Source: Stenotrophomonas indicatrix
GTDB taxonomy: Bacteria; Pseudomonadota; Gammaproteobacteria; Xanthomonadales; Xanthomonadaceae
Assembly: GCF_002750975.1 (NCBI RefSeq)
Contig: NZ_PEJS01000002.1
Coordinates: 356,093 to 420,092 of the forward strand
Direction of reading: 5' to 3'
DNA: 64,000 bases
The position numbers were made by a program, and so were the translations under genes. Shown here piece after piece: positions 17,656-26,039 of this stretch. The notes beneath the pieces were generated by a model. The model had not been told where the DNA came from, did no database searches, and saw nothing but the letters and a program-made list of their open reading frames with translations. Every line of letters starts with the position of its first letter. Position 1 is the stretch's first letter.

Positions 17656-17991
17656 ATGGATACGATCGCTCCGTCGCTGGCCCGCCTGCAGCAGGTGCAG
17701 GTGCGTTACCGCGGCCATACCGCCCTGCACGGAATCGACCTGCAGGCGCGCGCTGGCCAGGTACTGGCCCTGCTGGGCCGCAACGGTGCCGGCAAGAGTA
17801 CCGCGATCAGCGTGCTGTTGGGCCTGCGCCGTGCCGACGCCGGCCAGGTCGAGCTGCTGGGCGGTGATCCGCAGCAGCGCGATCATCGGCTCGGCCTCGG
17901 CGTGATGCTGCAGAGCACCAGCCTGCCGCCGATGCTGCAGGTGGATGAACTGGTGGCGCAGGCGCGCCGGCGCCTGCGCCGGGTCGGCTGA
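17656..17991 (+). pseudogene. Truncated ABC transporter ATPase remnant
   Basis: The N-terminal half of an ABC-2 type ATPase, ending at residue 111 (full-length relatives are about 290-310). Walker [10 protein letters not shown] and the Q-loop region (LGVMLQST) are intact. The frame then runs into an Arg-rich tail (ARRRLRRVG) and stops, so the signature motif, Walker B and switch region are missing. No permease gene is present, although this family usually precedes a permease and then a DesK/DesR-like pair. The simplest reading is an internal deletion fusing the ATPase 5' half to the 3' end of the lost permease gene. It cannot hydrolyse ATP as it stands. Confidence 0.8.
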
Positions 17992-17997
17992 ACTGGC

Positions 17998-19212
17998 ATG
18001 ATCGGCAGCGATCGTCCTCGCCTGGAATCTTCCGTGCCACCGAGCTGGCTTGCGTCCCTGCTGCGCCCTGCCCCGGATTCGGCGGTGGCCGAACTGCTGC
18101 GGCGTGGCAAGTCGCCCTGGAGTGGTGCGATCCACCTGCTGTGGTCGGTCTGGATCTTCCTCACCCCGGTGCTCGGGAATGGCTTCACGCTGCGCTGGCT
18201 GTTGCTGACGCTGGCCAGCTATCCGTTGTTCCTGCTGTTCTATGCCAGGGTGATGCTGGCGCCACGGCACCACGCCTGGCGCTACGCGCTGGGCATGATT
18301 GCGATGGCCCTGGTGCTGCTGCCGTGGTATCCGTCGGGACTGAGCTACTTCGTGTTCGGCTGCGTGATGATCCGCATGAGCAGCCGCGGCGGCTGGTGGG
18401 TGTACCTGTTGCAGCTCACTGGCCTGAATCTCCTGTTCTGCAGCACCGCGCTCTACTTCGGTTATCCGTGGCAGGCCATGGTGTGGATGCCGGCGGTATC
18501 GTTCATTGTCGGGCTGGTGGTCAACGTGGAGGCCTTGAGCCATCAGCGTGACGTTGCCCTGCAGCTGTCCCAGGACGAGGTGCGGCGCCTGGCGACCACC
18601 GCCGAGCGCGAGCGCATCGGCCGTGATCTGCATGACCTGCTGGGGCATACGCTGTCATTGATCACGCTGAAGCTGGAACTGGCGCGCAAGCTGTACGACC
18701 GCGATGACGCGCGTGCCCGGCAGGAAATCGGCGAGGCCGAGGACATTGCCCGCGAGGCGCTGGCGCAGGTACGCAGTGCGGTCACCGGCATCCGCGCCAG
18801 CGACCTGGCCGGCGAACTGGCCTCGGCACGCCTGCTGCTGGAATGCCAACAGGTACACCTGCAGTACATGCCGCCGCCGCCGATGCCAGTGGAGGTAGAG
18901 CGTGGGCTGGCACTGGTGCTGCGCGAGGCGGCGACCAACATCGTGCGCCACGCGCAGGCGACCCGGGTGCAGGTGGATTTCATGCTTGAGGACCGACAGT
19001 TGGTGATGCAGATACGCGATGACGGCCGTGGTGGCGTGCAGGCCGAGGGCAACGGATTGTGTGGCATGCGTGAGCGCGCAGCGGCGCTGGGTGGCCAGTT
19101 GACGCTGCAGTCGCCGCGCGGGGAAGGCACGCTGCTGACCGTGCGCGTGCCCCTGGTGGCCGCGACTACGCCGCTGTCGCCGGCATCGCTGGCACAGGGA
19201 GGCGCGGCATGA
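17998..19212 (+). CDS. Sensor histidine kinase, DesK-like
   Basis: 404-residue membrane kinase. Five or so hydrophobic helices span about residues 35-180 with no large periplasmic domain, as in DesK-type sensors of the membrane state. A HisKA_3 dimerisation helix follows, with the phosphoacceptor His212 in RDLHDLLGHTLSLI. The C-terminal ATPase domain carries EAATNIVRHAQ (N-box), DDGRGG and GLCGMRERAAALGG. It begins 7 bases after the truncated ATPase stop and overlaps the response regulator start by 4 bases (ATGA). It probably once controlled the lost ABC exporter and may now act on other targets. Confidence 0.92.
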   Translation: MIGSDRPRLESSVPPSWLASLLRPAPDSAVAELLRRGKSPWSGAIHLLWSVWIFLTPVLGNGFTLRWLLLTLASYPLFLLFYARVMLAPRHHAWRYALGMIAMALVLLPWYPSGLSYFVFGCVMIRMSSRGGWWVYLLQLTGLNLLFCSTALYFGYPWQAMVWMPAVSFIVGLVVNVEALSHQRDVALQLSQDEVRRLATTAERERIGRDLHDLLGHTLSLITLKLELARKLYDRDDARARQEIGEAEDIAREALAQVRSAVTGIRASDLAGELASARLLLECQQVHLQYMPPPPMPVEVERGLALVLREAATNIVRHAQATRVQVDFMLEDRQLVMQIRDDGRGGVQAEGNGLCGMRERAAALGGQLTLQSPRGEGTLLTVRVPLVAATTPLSPASLAQGGAA

Positions 19213-19811
19213 TCCGCATACTGCTGGCCGAAGATCAGGCGATGGTGCGCGGCGCATTGTCGGCGTTGCTGGGCCTGGAACCGGATATCGAGGTACTGGG
19301 CAGTGCTGCCGACGGCGAAGCCGCCTGGCGCATGCTGCAGCAGCTGCAGCCGGACATCCTGGTCACCGACATTGAGATGCCGGGGCTGAGCGGGCTGGAA
19401 CTGGCCCAGCGCATCGCCCGCCATGAACTGCCGATCAAGGTGGTGATCGTGACCACCTTCGCCCGTGCCGGTTTCCTGCGTCGCGCATTGGAAGCGGGTG
19501 TACTGGGCTATCTGCTGAAAGATGCACCGGCCGAGAACCTGGCCGAGGCACTGCGCAAGGTGAAGCAGGGCATCCGTGCGATCGATCCGCAGCTGGCGCT
19601 GGATGCGTGGTCGCAGGCCGACCCGCTGACCGACCGCGAGCGCCGCGTACTGCGCCTGGCAGGCGAGGGCCGCACCGCCAGCGAGATCGCCGAGCAGCTG
19701 GGGCTGTCGCACGGCACGGTGCGCAATTACCTGTCCGAATGCATTGGCAAGCTGGGCGTGGCCAACCGGATCGAGGCGTACCGGCTGGCGCGGCAGAAGG
19801 GGTGGTTGTAG
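19209..19811 (+). CDS. LuxR/NarL-family response regulator, DesR-like
   Basis: 200-residue regulator with a receiver domain (Glu8-Asp9 acidic pair, phosphoacceptor Asp54 in VTDIEMPG, Lys104 in YLLKDAP) and a C-terminal LuxR helix-turn-helix (LTDRERRVLRLAGEGRTASE, then GLSHGTVRNYLS). Partner of the kinase immediately upstream through an overlapping start. Likely binds DNA as a phosphorylated dimer; candidate sites are the palindromes at 17563-17589. Confidence 0.93.
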   Translation: MIRILLAEDQAMVRGALSALLGLEPDIEVLGSAADGEAAWRMLQQLQPDILVTDIEMPGLSGLELAQRIARHELPIKVVIVTTFARAGFLRRALEAGVLGYLLKDAPAENLAEALRKVKQGIRAIDPQLALDAWSQADPLTDRERRVLRLAGEGRTASEIAEQLGLSHGTVRNYLSECIGKLGVANRIEAYRLARQKGWL

Positions 19812-19817
19812 GGGGGC

Positions 19818-20276
19818 GTCACTTTCTTTGCTCGTGCAAAGAAAGTAACCAAAGAAACACGCCGCCGGCCGCGAGCCGGTGCTGCGCACCGGTACCCTGC
19901 GCTTCTCGGTGAATCAGGGGACGGCGCCGAACTCGCTGCGCTCAGACATCGGCGCCTCTTCGCCCCTGATTCCCCTGCGATGCTCGGCTCGCTAGAAGGC
20001 GGAATGGAAGGTCAAGATCAACGGCAAAGGCATCCACGCATGGCGTGGATCTACTGGGTGCAGCTGCGGCTTTTGACGTTGGGTCCGCCTTCAAGCGAGC
20101 CGAGCACCGCAGGTCCGGCGAGGGCGCAGAGGCGCGGGTGTCTGAGCGCAGCGAGTTCCGCGCCGTCCCTCGGCGGACCGAGGAGCACAGGGCACCGGCG
20201 TGCGAAGCACGCCGGCTCGTGGCTGGCGGCGCGTTTCTTTTGGTTACTTTTCTTTTCGCGCGAAAAGAAAAGTGAC
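19818..20276. repeat. Inverted pair of about 180-bp structured repeat units
   Basis: The left unit (19818-19993) and right unit (20094-20276) are the same element in opposite orientations, about 100 bp apart. Each unit has, in order, a hairpin at the outer end, a second short hairpin and a large nested stem. The loop ACTCGCTGCGCTCAGACA is identical in both. Stem sequences differ between units but pairing is kept: ACTTTCTTTGC/GCAAAGAAAGT versus ACTTTTCTTTTCGC/GCGAAAAGAAAAGT; CCGGTGC/GCACCGG versus CCGGCGTGC/GCACGCCGG; GAATCAGGGG/CCCCTGATTC versus a different 13-bp outer stem; GGCGCCGA/TCGGCGCC versus GGCGCGG/CCGCGCC. Open frames across it are side effects of composition, not genes. I recall similar sequence scattered through Xanthomonas and Pseudomonas genomes but no established name. 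Confidence 0.85.
20032..20054. repeat. SMAG-type palindrome inside the inverted repeat
   Basis: ATCCACGCATGGCGTGGAT followed by CTAC, an inverted ATCCACGC-subtype unit. It lies in the spacer between the two arms of the larger structured repeat. Confidence 0.75.
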
Positions 20277-20327
20277 ACCCCTCCGCAGTCGCGAAAAAGG
20301 GCAGCCGGGAACCCCCGGCGAACCCAT

Positions 20328-20864
20328 TCAATCCTTCCCGCGTGCCATCGCCTGGAACACGCCATCGCGGCGCACCCACAGGTGGAACAGCGCCGCACCC
20401 ACGTGCATCAGCACCGTGGCGAACAACACATAGGCCAGCAGGCTGTGCGCATTGCGCAGCGCGGCGTACAGCGCTGGCGTGTGCGGCACGATCGGCGGCA
20501 GGTGCAGGCCACCGCCCAGCACGATCGGGTAGCCGCCGGCCGACAGCATCGCCCAGCCGATCAGCGGCATCGCCAGCATCAACGCGTACAGCATCCAGTG
20601 CGAAGCCTTCGCCGCCAGCACCTGCCACGCGGGAAGATCCGCTGGCAGCGGCGGTGGGCGATGGCGCAGGCGGTTGTACAGGCGCAGCACCGCCAGCAGC
20701 AGGATGGCGATACCCAGCGGCCGGTGCAGGTCGATCAGCATGGGACGCAGGTGCAGCGAGGCGACCATGGTCACGCCGATGAACAGCATGGCGATGATCA
20801 TCAGCGCCATGGACCAGTGCAGCACCCGGGCGAGCAGGTTGAAGTGGCCGTTGCCGGTGCTCAT
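20328..20864 (-). CDS. Cytochrome b561 family protein
   Basis: 178-residue inner-membrane di-heme cytochrome of the bacterial CybB type with four predicted helices. Likely heme ligands are among His16 (LLARVLHW), His47 (DLHRPLGI), His140 (LRNAHSLLAY) and His154 (LMHVGAALFH). Such proteins pass electrons between quinol and a partner. Its start overlaps the stop of the catalase-like gene (ATGA), so the two are translationally coupled; the cytochrome is the plausible electron donor for that peroxidase. Confidence 0.9.
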   Translation of the reverse strand: MSTGNGHFNLLARVLHWSMALMIIAMLFIGVTMVASLHLRPMLIDLHRPLGIAILLLAVLRLYNRLRHRPPPLPADLPAWQVLAAKASHWMLYALMLAMPLIGWAMLSAGGYPIVLGGGLHLPPIVPHTPALYAALRNAHSLLAYVLFATVLMHVGAALFHLWVRRDGVFQAMARGKD

Positions 20865-21967
20865 CGTGCGTCCCCCTTCGTCTGTGCCGCCGCACCGCTG
20901 GCGCGCTCGCGCTCGCGGCGGTTGAACGACTGCGAATACACCGCCGAGCGCGCAGCCAGGATCGGGTCGTCGCTGCCGCGCACGCCGCTGGGCACGATCA
21001 GCGGATCGAAGTTGAGCTGGCCGCAGGCGCCTTCTTCCTGCGACTGCATGCGGTCGAGGCTGAGCACGCCCGCCACCACCTGTTCGCGCGATTCAGGCCA
21101 CGGCACCGAGGGATCATCGATGGCATCGCCCGGCGCGGCCAGGCTGACCACCAGGTTCCAGCGCACCGGGCCGGTGGCCAAGCGCTGCTGCAGTTCCTGG
21201 CTGAGGAAATCGACATTGGCCTGCTTGCGTGCCTCTGCATCCATCTCCACCAGCGGCGCCTGCGGCTGCCAGCGCCAGCGCACCGCGCGTTTCTGCCCCT
21301 GCGCGTTGGTGAACCAGAAACTGTTGACGCTGTTGAAGGTGGTGTTGGCCCAGCTGCTGGTCCACGGTGCGCTCTTGGCCCACTGCTGGAAGGCCTGTGC
21401 GCTGGGGTACCTGGCCAGCACGGCCGCCATCTTCTGCGGGTCGGGCTTGCCGGTGGCCGGATCCGGAATCTGCGCGCGGGTCTGCTCGTAGAACGCCTCG
21501 GCGGTGGGCACGGCGAAGAACGGGAAGCTGTTCATCGCCATCCGCCATTCCTGCCCGTCATCGCCCACCAGCTGCACGGCGATGCTGCGCACACGCGCGC
21601 TGCCATCGGCGCCGTGCGGATCGCCGCCGCCGATCGACAGCCGGCCCAGCACCGGAACCTTCGCCTGTGAGAACACCCGTGCGCTGGACAGCGTGGGCGC
21701 CTGTGCGCTGGGTTCGAACCAGCCGCTCACGCACACCCCTTTGCTGTGCGCGCGGCGGAAGCCGGGATGTGCAGGGCCGGTGGCCTCGATGGTGTCGGTG
21801 AAGCGCTGTGCGGTCAGCCGGTCGCGGCCGATCCAACCGGCCAGCCAGGCGAAGGCGAGGGCAACGATGCCCAGGATCAGTGCGATCAGCGCGATCCAGG
21901 GCAAGGGCGAATGCCGGCGCGGCGCGCTCGGCTCCTGGCCGGCGCGGGTGTAGCGGAAGAGCGACAT
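20861..21967 (-). CDS. Catalase-family peroxidase with membrane anchor
   Basis: 368-residue minimal catalase-fold protein. An N-terminal membrane helix (about residues 20-45, PWIALIALILGIVALAFAW) is followed by a periplasmic heme-peroxidase domain. The distal His is probably in RRAHSKGV and the heme-ligand Tyr in AARSAVYSQSF near the C-terminus. It lacks the long C-terminal parts of true catalases, so peroxidase rather than dismutase activity is expected. The ATG at 21967 is chosen; the ORF extends 15 codons further. Coupled to cytochrome b561 downstream, consistent with quinol-driven peroxide removal on the periplasmic face. Confidence 0.88.
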   Translation of the reverse strand: MSLFRYTRAGQEPSAPRRHSPLPWIALIALILGIVALAFAWLAGWIGRDRLTAQRFTDTIEATGPAHPGFRRAHSKGVCVSGWFEPSAQAPTLSSARVFSQAKVPVLGRLSIGGGDPHGADGSARVRSIAVQLVGDDGQEWRMAMNSFPFFAVPTAEAFYEQTRAQIPDPATGKPDPQKMAAVLARYPSAQAFQQWAKSAPWTSSWANTTFNSVNSFWFTNAQGQKRAVRWRWQPQAPLVEMDAEARKQANVDFLSQELQQRLATGPVRWNLVVSLAAPGDAIDDPSVPWPESREQVVAGVLSLDRMQSQEEGACGQLNFDPLIVPSGVRGSDDPILAARSAVYSQSFNRRERERASGAAAQTKGDAR

Positions 21968-22074
21968 GATCGAAGTCCTGCCTTCACGGATGTGTGGGTG
22001 GGCGACCACCACATCCTCGCAGAACCCGGCCGGGGCCGAAATTCAATTTTTCGTCAGATTTGCAGGGTGATGCA

Positions 22075-22128
22075 GTGCCGACCAAGGTCGGCACCCACCG
22101 GCATGGGTAGCGCCGGGCCATGCCCGGC
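22075..22128. repeat. SMAG-type palindromes between peroxidase and aminopeptidase genes
   Basis: GTGCCGACCAAGGTCGGCAC followed by GTAGCGCCGGGCCATGCCC. The second has the full GTAG head (22107) and is a third core subtype (GCCGGGCATGCCCGGC-like) that recurs near 59.4 kb. Confidence 0.75.
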
Positions 22129-22135
22129 AGCTCCA

Positions 22136-23503
22136 TCAGCTGTAACGTGCCTTCAGCATCGTCCACGCCGAACGCAGGGCCAGAGCTTCGCCACCGGCCG
22201 GGCGGCCCGGGCGCTCGCCATCGTTCCAGGCATACACGTCCAGATGTGCCCAGCGCTGTCCGTCTTCCAGGAAGCGTTCCAGGTACAGCGCGGCGGTGAC
22301 CGAGCCGGCCATGCGCGAACCGGCGTTGGCCAGGTCGGCGATGCCGCTGCTCAGGTAACGCAGGTACGGACGCCACAGCGGCATGCGCCACACCGGGTCA
22401 CGGGTGGCGTCGCCAGCCTGCAGCCACTGCTGGGCAACCGTGTCATCGTTGCTGAACAGCGCCGGCAGGTCCGGGCCCAGCGCGATGCGTGCCGCGCCGG
22501 TCAGCGTGGCGAAGTCCAGCACCAGGTCCGGCTTCTGCTCACCGGCGAACGTCAGCGCGTCGCACAGGATCACCCGGCCTTCGGCATCGGTGTTGTCGAT
22601 CTCCACGCTCAGGCCCTTGCGGGTGGCGATCACTTCGCCCGGGCGGAAGGCATCCGGGCCGATCGCATTTTCCACGGCCGGTACCAGCAGGGTCAGGCGC
22701 ACCGGCAGCTGCTGGGCCATCACCAGCCCGGCCAGGGCCAGCGCGTGTGCGGCGCCGCCCATGTCCTTCTTCATGTTGCGCATGCCATCGGCCGGCTTGA
22801 TGTCCAGGCCGCCGGTATCGAAGCACACGCCCTTGCCGACCAGTGCCAATGCCGGGTCGGTCTCCTTGCCCCAGCGCAGCACGATCAGCCGCGGCGCACG
22901 GTGCGAGGCACGGCCCACCGCATGGATGGCCGGGAAGTTCTGCGCCAGCAGTTCGTCGCCGGTGATGGCTTCCACCTGCGCGCCATGCGCTTCAGCCAGG
23001 GCACGCGCGGCGTCTTCCAGCTGCTGCGGGCCCATGTCTTCGGTCGGCGTGTTGACCCAGTCGCGCACGCGCAGGCTGGCGGCGATCAGGTCGGCCACTT
23101 CGCCGGTCGGTGCAGCCACCAGCTGGGCCGGCGCGCGGTTGCGCTTGCGGTAGCGGTCGAATCGGTAGCTGCCCAGGCCCCAGCCCAGCTGCAGCAGCGC
23201 CTGCTCGGCGGCCGGCAGTTCGCTGGCCAGCTGCCACACGCTGCCTTCCGGCAGGGCATGCGGTGCATGGGCGTAGCTGTAGGCATCGGCACGATCACCG
23301 ACGCCGATCACCGCGCCAGCCAGGCCATCGGCGCCGGGCAGCAGCGCAACCGAATGCGCGCCCGCAGTGAAGCCCTGCGACTTCAACCACGCCTGGGTGG
23401 CAGCGGATTGGCTGTTCTTCCACGCCTCGAACTGGCTGCGGTCCAGCACGTGCAGCGGCAGTGCGGCGGTGGTGTCGGCGGTGAAGCCAGTGATCTCGCT
23501 CAT
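22136..23503 (-). CDS. Leucyl aminopeptidase family protein (M17)
   Basis: Cytosolic di-zinc aminopeptidase, 455 residues. The active-site block is complete: GKGVCFDTGGLDIKP (metal Lys/Asp), MKKDMGGAAHALA and the family signature NTDAEGRVILCDAL. It is shorter than canonical PepA (about 500) and has a divergent N-terminal domain, so it belongs to the second M17 subgroup common in Xanthomonadaceae. Three bases separate it from the upstream HAD phosphatase gene, indicating an operon. Confidence 0.92.
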   Translation of the reverse strand: MSEITGFTADTTAALPLHVLDRSQFEAWKNSQSAATQAWLKSQGFTAGAHSVALLPGADGLAGAVIGVGDRADAYSYAHAPHALPEGSVWQLASELPAAEQALLQLGWGLGSYRFDRYRKRNRAPAQLVAAPTGEVADLIAASLRVRDWVNTPTEDMGPQQLEDAARALAEAHGAQVEAITGDELLAQNFPAIHAVGRASHRAPRLIVLRWGKETDPALALVGKGVCFDTGGLDIKPADGMRNMKKDMGGAAHALALAGLVMAQQLPVRLTLLVPAVENAIGPDAFRPGEVIATRKGLSVEIDNTDAEGRVILCDALTFAGEQKPDLVLDFATLTGAARIALGPDLPALFSNDDTVAQQWLQAGDATRDPVWRMPLWRPYLRYLSSGIADLANAGSRMAGSVTAALYLERFLEDGQRWAHLDVYAWNDGERPGRPAGGEALALRSAWTMLKARYS

Positions 23504-23506
23504 GCG

Positions 23507-24235
23507 TCAGGTACTCCGGGATGCGTCAGCGTCGGCGGCGTCGAGGTTGGCATCGAGCCAATCGGCCAGGCCGGTGAGGGTGTCGAACTGCAGGTCAGGC
23601 TGCAGCTGCGGATGGTTCCAGGTGGCCGCTTCGCGGTTGATCCAGCAGCCGCGCAGGCCGGCAGCCATCGCGCCGGCCACGTCCATCTCGACGTGGTCGC
23701 CCACGTGCAGCACCTGCGCCGGGGCGACGCCCAGGCGGTCGCAGGCAGCGTGGAAAATGCTCGCTTCGGGCTTGGCCGCGCCATGCTCGCGGGCGCCCAG
23801 CTGGAAGCTGAAGTGATGGGCCAGGCCGATCCGTTCCAGATCGGCGTTGCCGTTGCTCAACGCGGCCACCGGCACCCGCGCGGCGATACGCGCCAGTGCG
23901 TCGAGTGCATCGGGGTAGCACTCCACCTGGTTGCGCGCGGCGTAGAACACTTCATACGCCGGCTCCAGAAGATCCAGGCTGGCGCCACTGTTTTCCAGCG
24001 CCTCCTGGATCGTCAGCCGGCGCAGCGCGCTCAGGTCGAAATGCAGGTGGGGGTTGTCGCGGAACGAGCGCTCGCGCAGTTCGCGCATGGCCGCCACCGG
24101 ATACATCGCGGCGGTGGCGGGGCTGTGTTCGCGCATCCAGTCGAACAGGACCTGGTCGATGCGGGCGCCGATCGGAGCGAACGGCCACAGCGTATCGTCG
24201 AGGTCGAGGGTGATGGCAAGGACAGGGAATTTCAC
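23507..24235 (-). CDS. HAD-family hydrolase, YigB-like phosphatase
   Basis: 242-residue haloacid-dehalogenase phosphatase. Motif I is LDLDDTLWPF near residue 10, motif II ALSNGN near 124, the motif III lysine is in HGAAKPEASIF, and motif IV is LHVGDHVEMDV. The helical cap (about 20-100) and the DDTLWPF start resemble YigB/YjjG enzymes, which hydrolyse FMN or nucleotide monophosphates. The substrate here is inferred only. First gene of a two-gene unit with the M17 aminopeptidase. Confidence 0.88.
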   Translation of the reverse strand: MKFPVLAITLDLDDTLWPFAPIGARIDQVLFDWMREHSPATAAMYPVAAMRELRERSFRDNPHLHFDLSALRRLTIQEALENSGASLDLLEPAYEVFYAARNQVECYPDALDALARIAARVPVAALSNGNADLERIGLAHHFSFQLGAREHGAAKPEASIFHAACDRLGVAPAQVLHVGDHVEMDVAGAMAAGLRGCWINREAATWNHPQLQPDLQFDTLTGLADWLDANLDAADADASRST

Positions 24236-24297
24236 CCCGCCATTCTACGCCTGCCCGCGCGGGCTTTCATGCGCGCGGCGGGCAGGCGCTGCCGCCG

Positions 24298-24768
24298 TCA
24301 GTGGCTGCGCAGGTCGTAGGAGCAGTACAGGACGGTCTGGCCATCGACGCGATCCACGCTCAGGTCATGCCTGCCCACTTCGCGCCGGTAGCCACCGGCC
24401 ACCGGCGGCGGCATCTTCGCCAAGGCGGCGACCTTGCTGATTTCCGCGCTGCCGAAGTACGCCGTGTAACTGTCCACGCCATCCTCGCCGCTGGAGCCGT
24501 CGTAGGAGGTCACGTGGGTCACCGGCAGGCCAAGCACCATCAGCGGCGAGGCCAGTGTGTAGCCGTCGTCGTACTCGTCCCTGGTCTTGGCCCCGGCGGG
24601 CATCAGCACCTTGGCCATGGCATCGAACTGTTCGGGCGTGAGATGGCGCTGGCAGGTGATGGCCTCCACCAGCTGGGTGCGGGCCACTTCCGCACTGGGC
24701 GGGGCCGCGGCGAAGGCGGGGGCGGCCAGGCAGGTCAGGGCGAGGCATCGACGCGCGAAAGAGAACAT
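24298..24768 (-). CDS. Hypothetical exported protein
   Basis: 156-residue protein with a clear signal peptide (MFSFARRCLALTCLAAPAFA, cleavage after AFA). The mature part is mixed alpha/beta with two cysteines (ITCQRH and LYCSYD) that could form a disulfide. No domain is recognised. The ATG at 24768 is used because it precedes the signal peptide; the ORF extends 20 codons further. It lies between the HAD gene and the AI-2E family transporter, all on the minus strand but with gaps that suggest separate transcription. Confidence 0.65.
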   Translation of the reverse strand: MFSFARRCLALTCLAAPAFAAAPPSAEVARTQLVEAITCQRHLTPEQFDAMAKVLMPAGAKTRDEYDDGYTLASPLMVLGLPVTHVTSYDGSSGEDGVDSYTAYFGSAEISKVAALAKMPPPVAGGYRREVGRHDLSVDRVDGQTVLYCSYDLRSH

Positions 24769-24865
24769 GGGGAGGGTTCCATCCTGGGAAAAAGCGGGCG
24801 CATATTCTGCCAGCCTTCGCCGTCCCACCGTTCCTCTCCCCGCACGCCCGTCGATGGAGCGCGCC

Positions 24866-25972
24866 TCACTCCAGCAGCCGCGCCCAGCCGTGCATGCCGT
24901 CCAGCCGCGCCAGCACCAGCTTGATGCAGACCAGCAGGGGCACCGCCAGCAGCAGGCCGATCATGCCCCAGGCCCAGCCGAACACCATCAGCGCCAGGAT
25001 CAGCACCAGCGGTGACAGTTTCATCTGCCGGCCAAGCACGATCGGCGTCACCAGCTGCCCTTCCAGGGTATGCAGGGCCAGGTAGGCGGCCGCAGGCAGC
25101 AATGCCTGCAGCGGGTCGCGGAACTCGACAAAGCCCATCAGCAGCATCAATGCGACGCCGAGCAGCGGGCCGACATAGGGAGCGAAATTCAACAGCGCCG
25201 CCACGGTTCCCCACAGCAGCGCCTCCTGCAAGCCGATGCCCAGCAGCATCAGCACCCCGGCCAACAGCAGGCCGACCACCGTGTTGATCACGCTGATGGT
25301 CAATACGTAGCGCGACACCTCATGCTCGATCGAGCGCAGGATGTCACTGGTAAAGCGCTGCTGCTGCCGGTTCGGGAACAGGGCGATCGCTGCACGCTGC
25401 AGGCTCTGGCCGTAGATCATGAAGAACAGCGTCAGCAGCACGACGGCCAGCACCGAGGCGGCCAGCCGCGGCGCACGGGTGAGCATCCGGTAGGGGTCGT
25501 CCAGCTGGGTGCGGATCACCTGCACCTTGCGGTTGCCGTCGCCGCCGGCCACGCGCGCGAAATTCTCTGCGGCCTGGTTGGCCTGCTGCACCGGCTTGGT
25601 CAGGTCCTGCACCTGGCGCGCAACCTTGCGCAGCTGCTGCGGTGCTTCCTGTGCCCAGTCCATCGCCGGGCCGATCAGCTGCACAGCCAACGCACCGGTC
25701 ACGCCCAGGCCGGCGCCCAGCACCAGCAGAGCGCCGAGCGCGCGCGGAATCCACAGCTTCTGCAGCAGGCGCAGGATGGGGTTGCCGACCAGGGCGAAGA
25801 ACATCGCCAGCAGGACCGGCAGGATGATGTCCTGCGCCGCCCACAGGGTGAACGCCACGGCCAGGGTCGCCAGGATCACCAGCGACATCGGGCCACGTGG
25901 GCGCGAGGGCGGCGGCAGGGGTGCGGACTCGTCCGGCGCAGGCGACGACGGGGACAACAGGGACTCGCTCAT
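24866..25972 (-). CDS. AI-2E family transporter (PerM/YdgG-like)
   Basis: 368-residue inner-membrane protein of the AI-2E exporter/UPF0118 family with about eight helices. Family-typical parts are the N-terminal double helix (VILATLAVAFTLWAAQDIIL), a long soluble loop (about 105-175) and the C-terminal WGTVAALLNFAPYVGPLLG and LSPLVLILALMVFG helices. Members have been linked to autoinducer-2 export and sodium/proton antiport; the function here is undetermined. The N-terminal tail is Pro/Ser-rich. Confidence 0.9.
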   Translation of the reverse strand: MSESLLSPSSPAPDESAPLPPPSRPRGPMSLVILATLAVAFTLWAAQDIILPVLLAMFFALVGNPILRLLQKLWIPRALGALLVLGAGLGVTGALAVQLIGPAMDWAQEAPQQLRKVARQVQDLTKPVQQANQAAENFARVAGGDGNRKVQVIRTQLDDPYRMLTRAPRLAASVLAVVLLTLFFMIYGQSLQRAAIALFPNRQQQRFTSDILRSIEHEVSRYVLTISVINTVVGLLLAGVLMLLGIGLQEALLWGTVAALLNFAPYVGPLLGVALMLLMGFVEFRDPLQALLPAAAYLALHTLEGQLVTPIVLGRQMKLSPLVLILALMVFGWAWGMIGLLLAVPLLVCIKLVLARLDGMHGWARLLE

Positions 25973-26007
25973 CGACGCACCGACCAGAAAGAGAGGCCCA
26001 TTATCGG

Positions 26008-26030
26008 CCCGCCGCGATCAACGCGGCGGG
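26008..26030 (-). terminator. Hairpin after the yqj-like operon
   Basis: A perfect 9-bp stem, CCCGCCGCG against CGCGGCGGG, with an ATCAA loop, 10 bases past the stop of the last gene. There is no T-tract. Confidence 0.6.
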
Positions 26031-26039
26031 TAAGGTTCG

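Noticed and set aside
19980..21491. 503-codon plus-strand frame from the inverted repeat across the cytochrome and peroxidase genes
   Set aside because: It runs through non-coding repeats and antisense to two clear genes; no conserved domain.
21700..21730. GGGTTCGAACC resembling a tRNA T-arm
   Set aside because: It lies inside the peroxidase coding sequence and no cloverleaf can be drawn around it.
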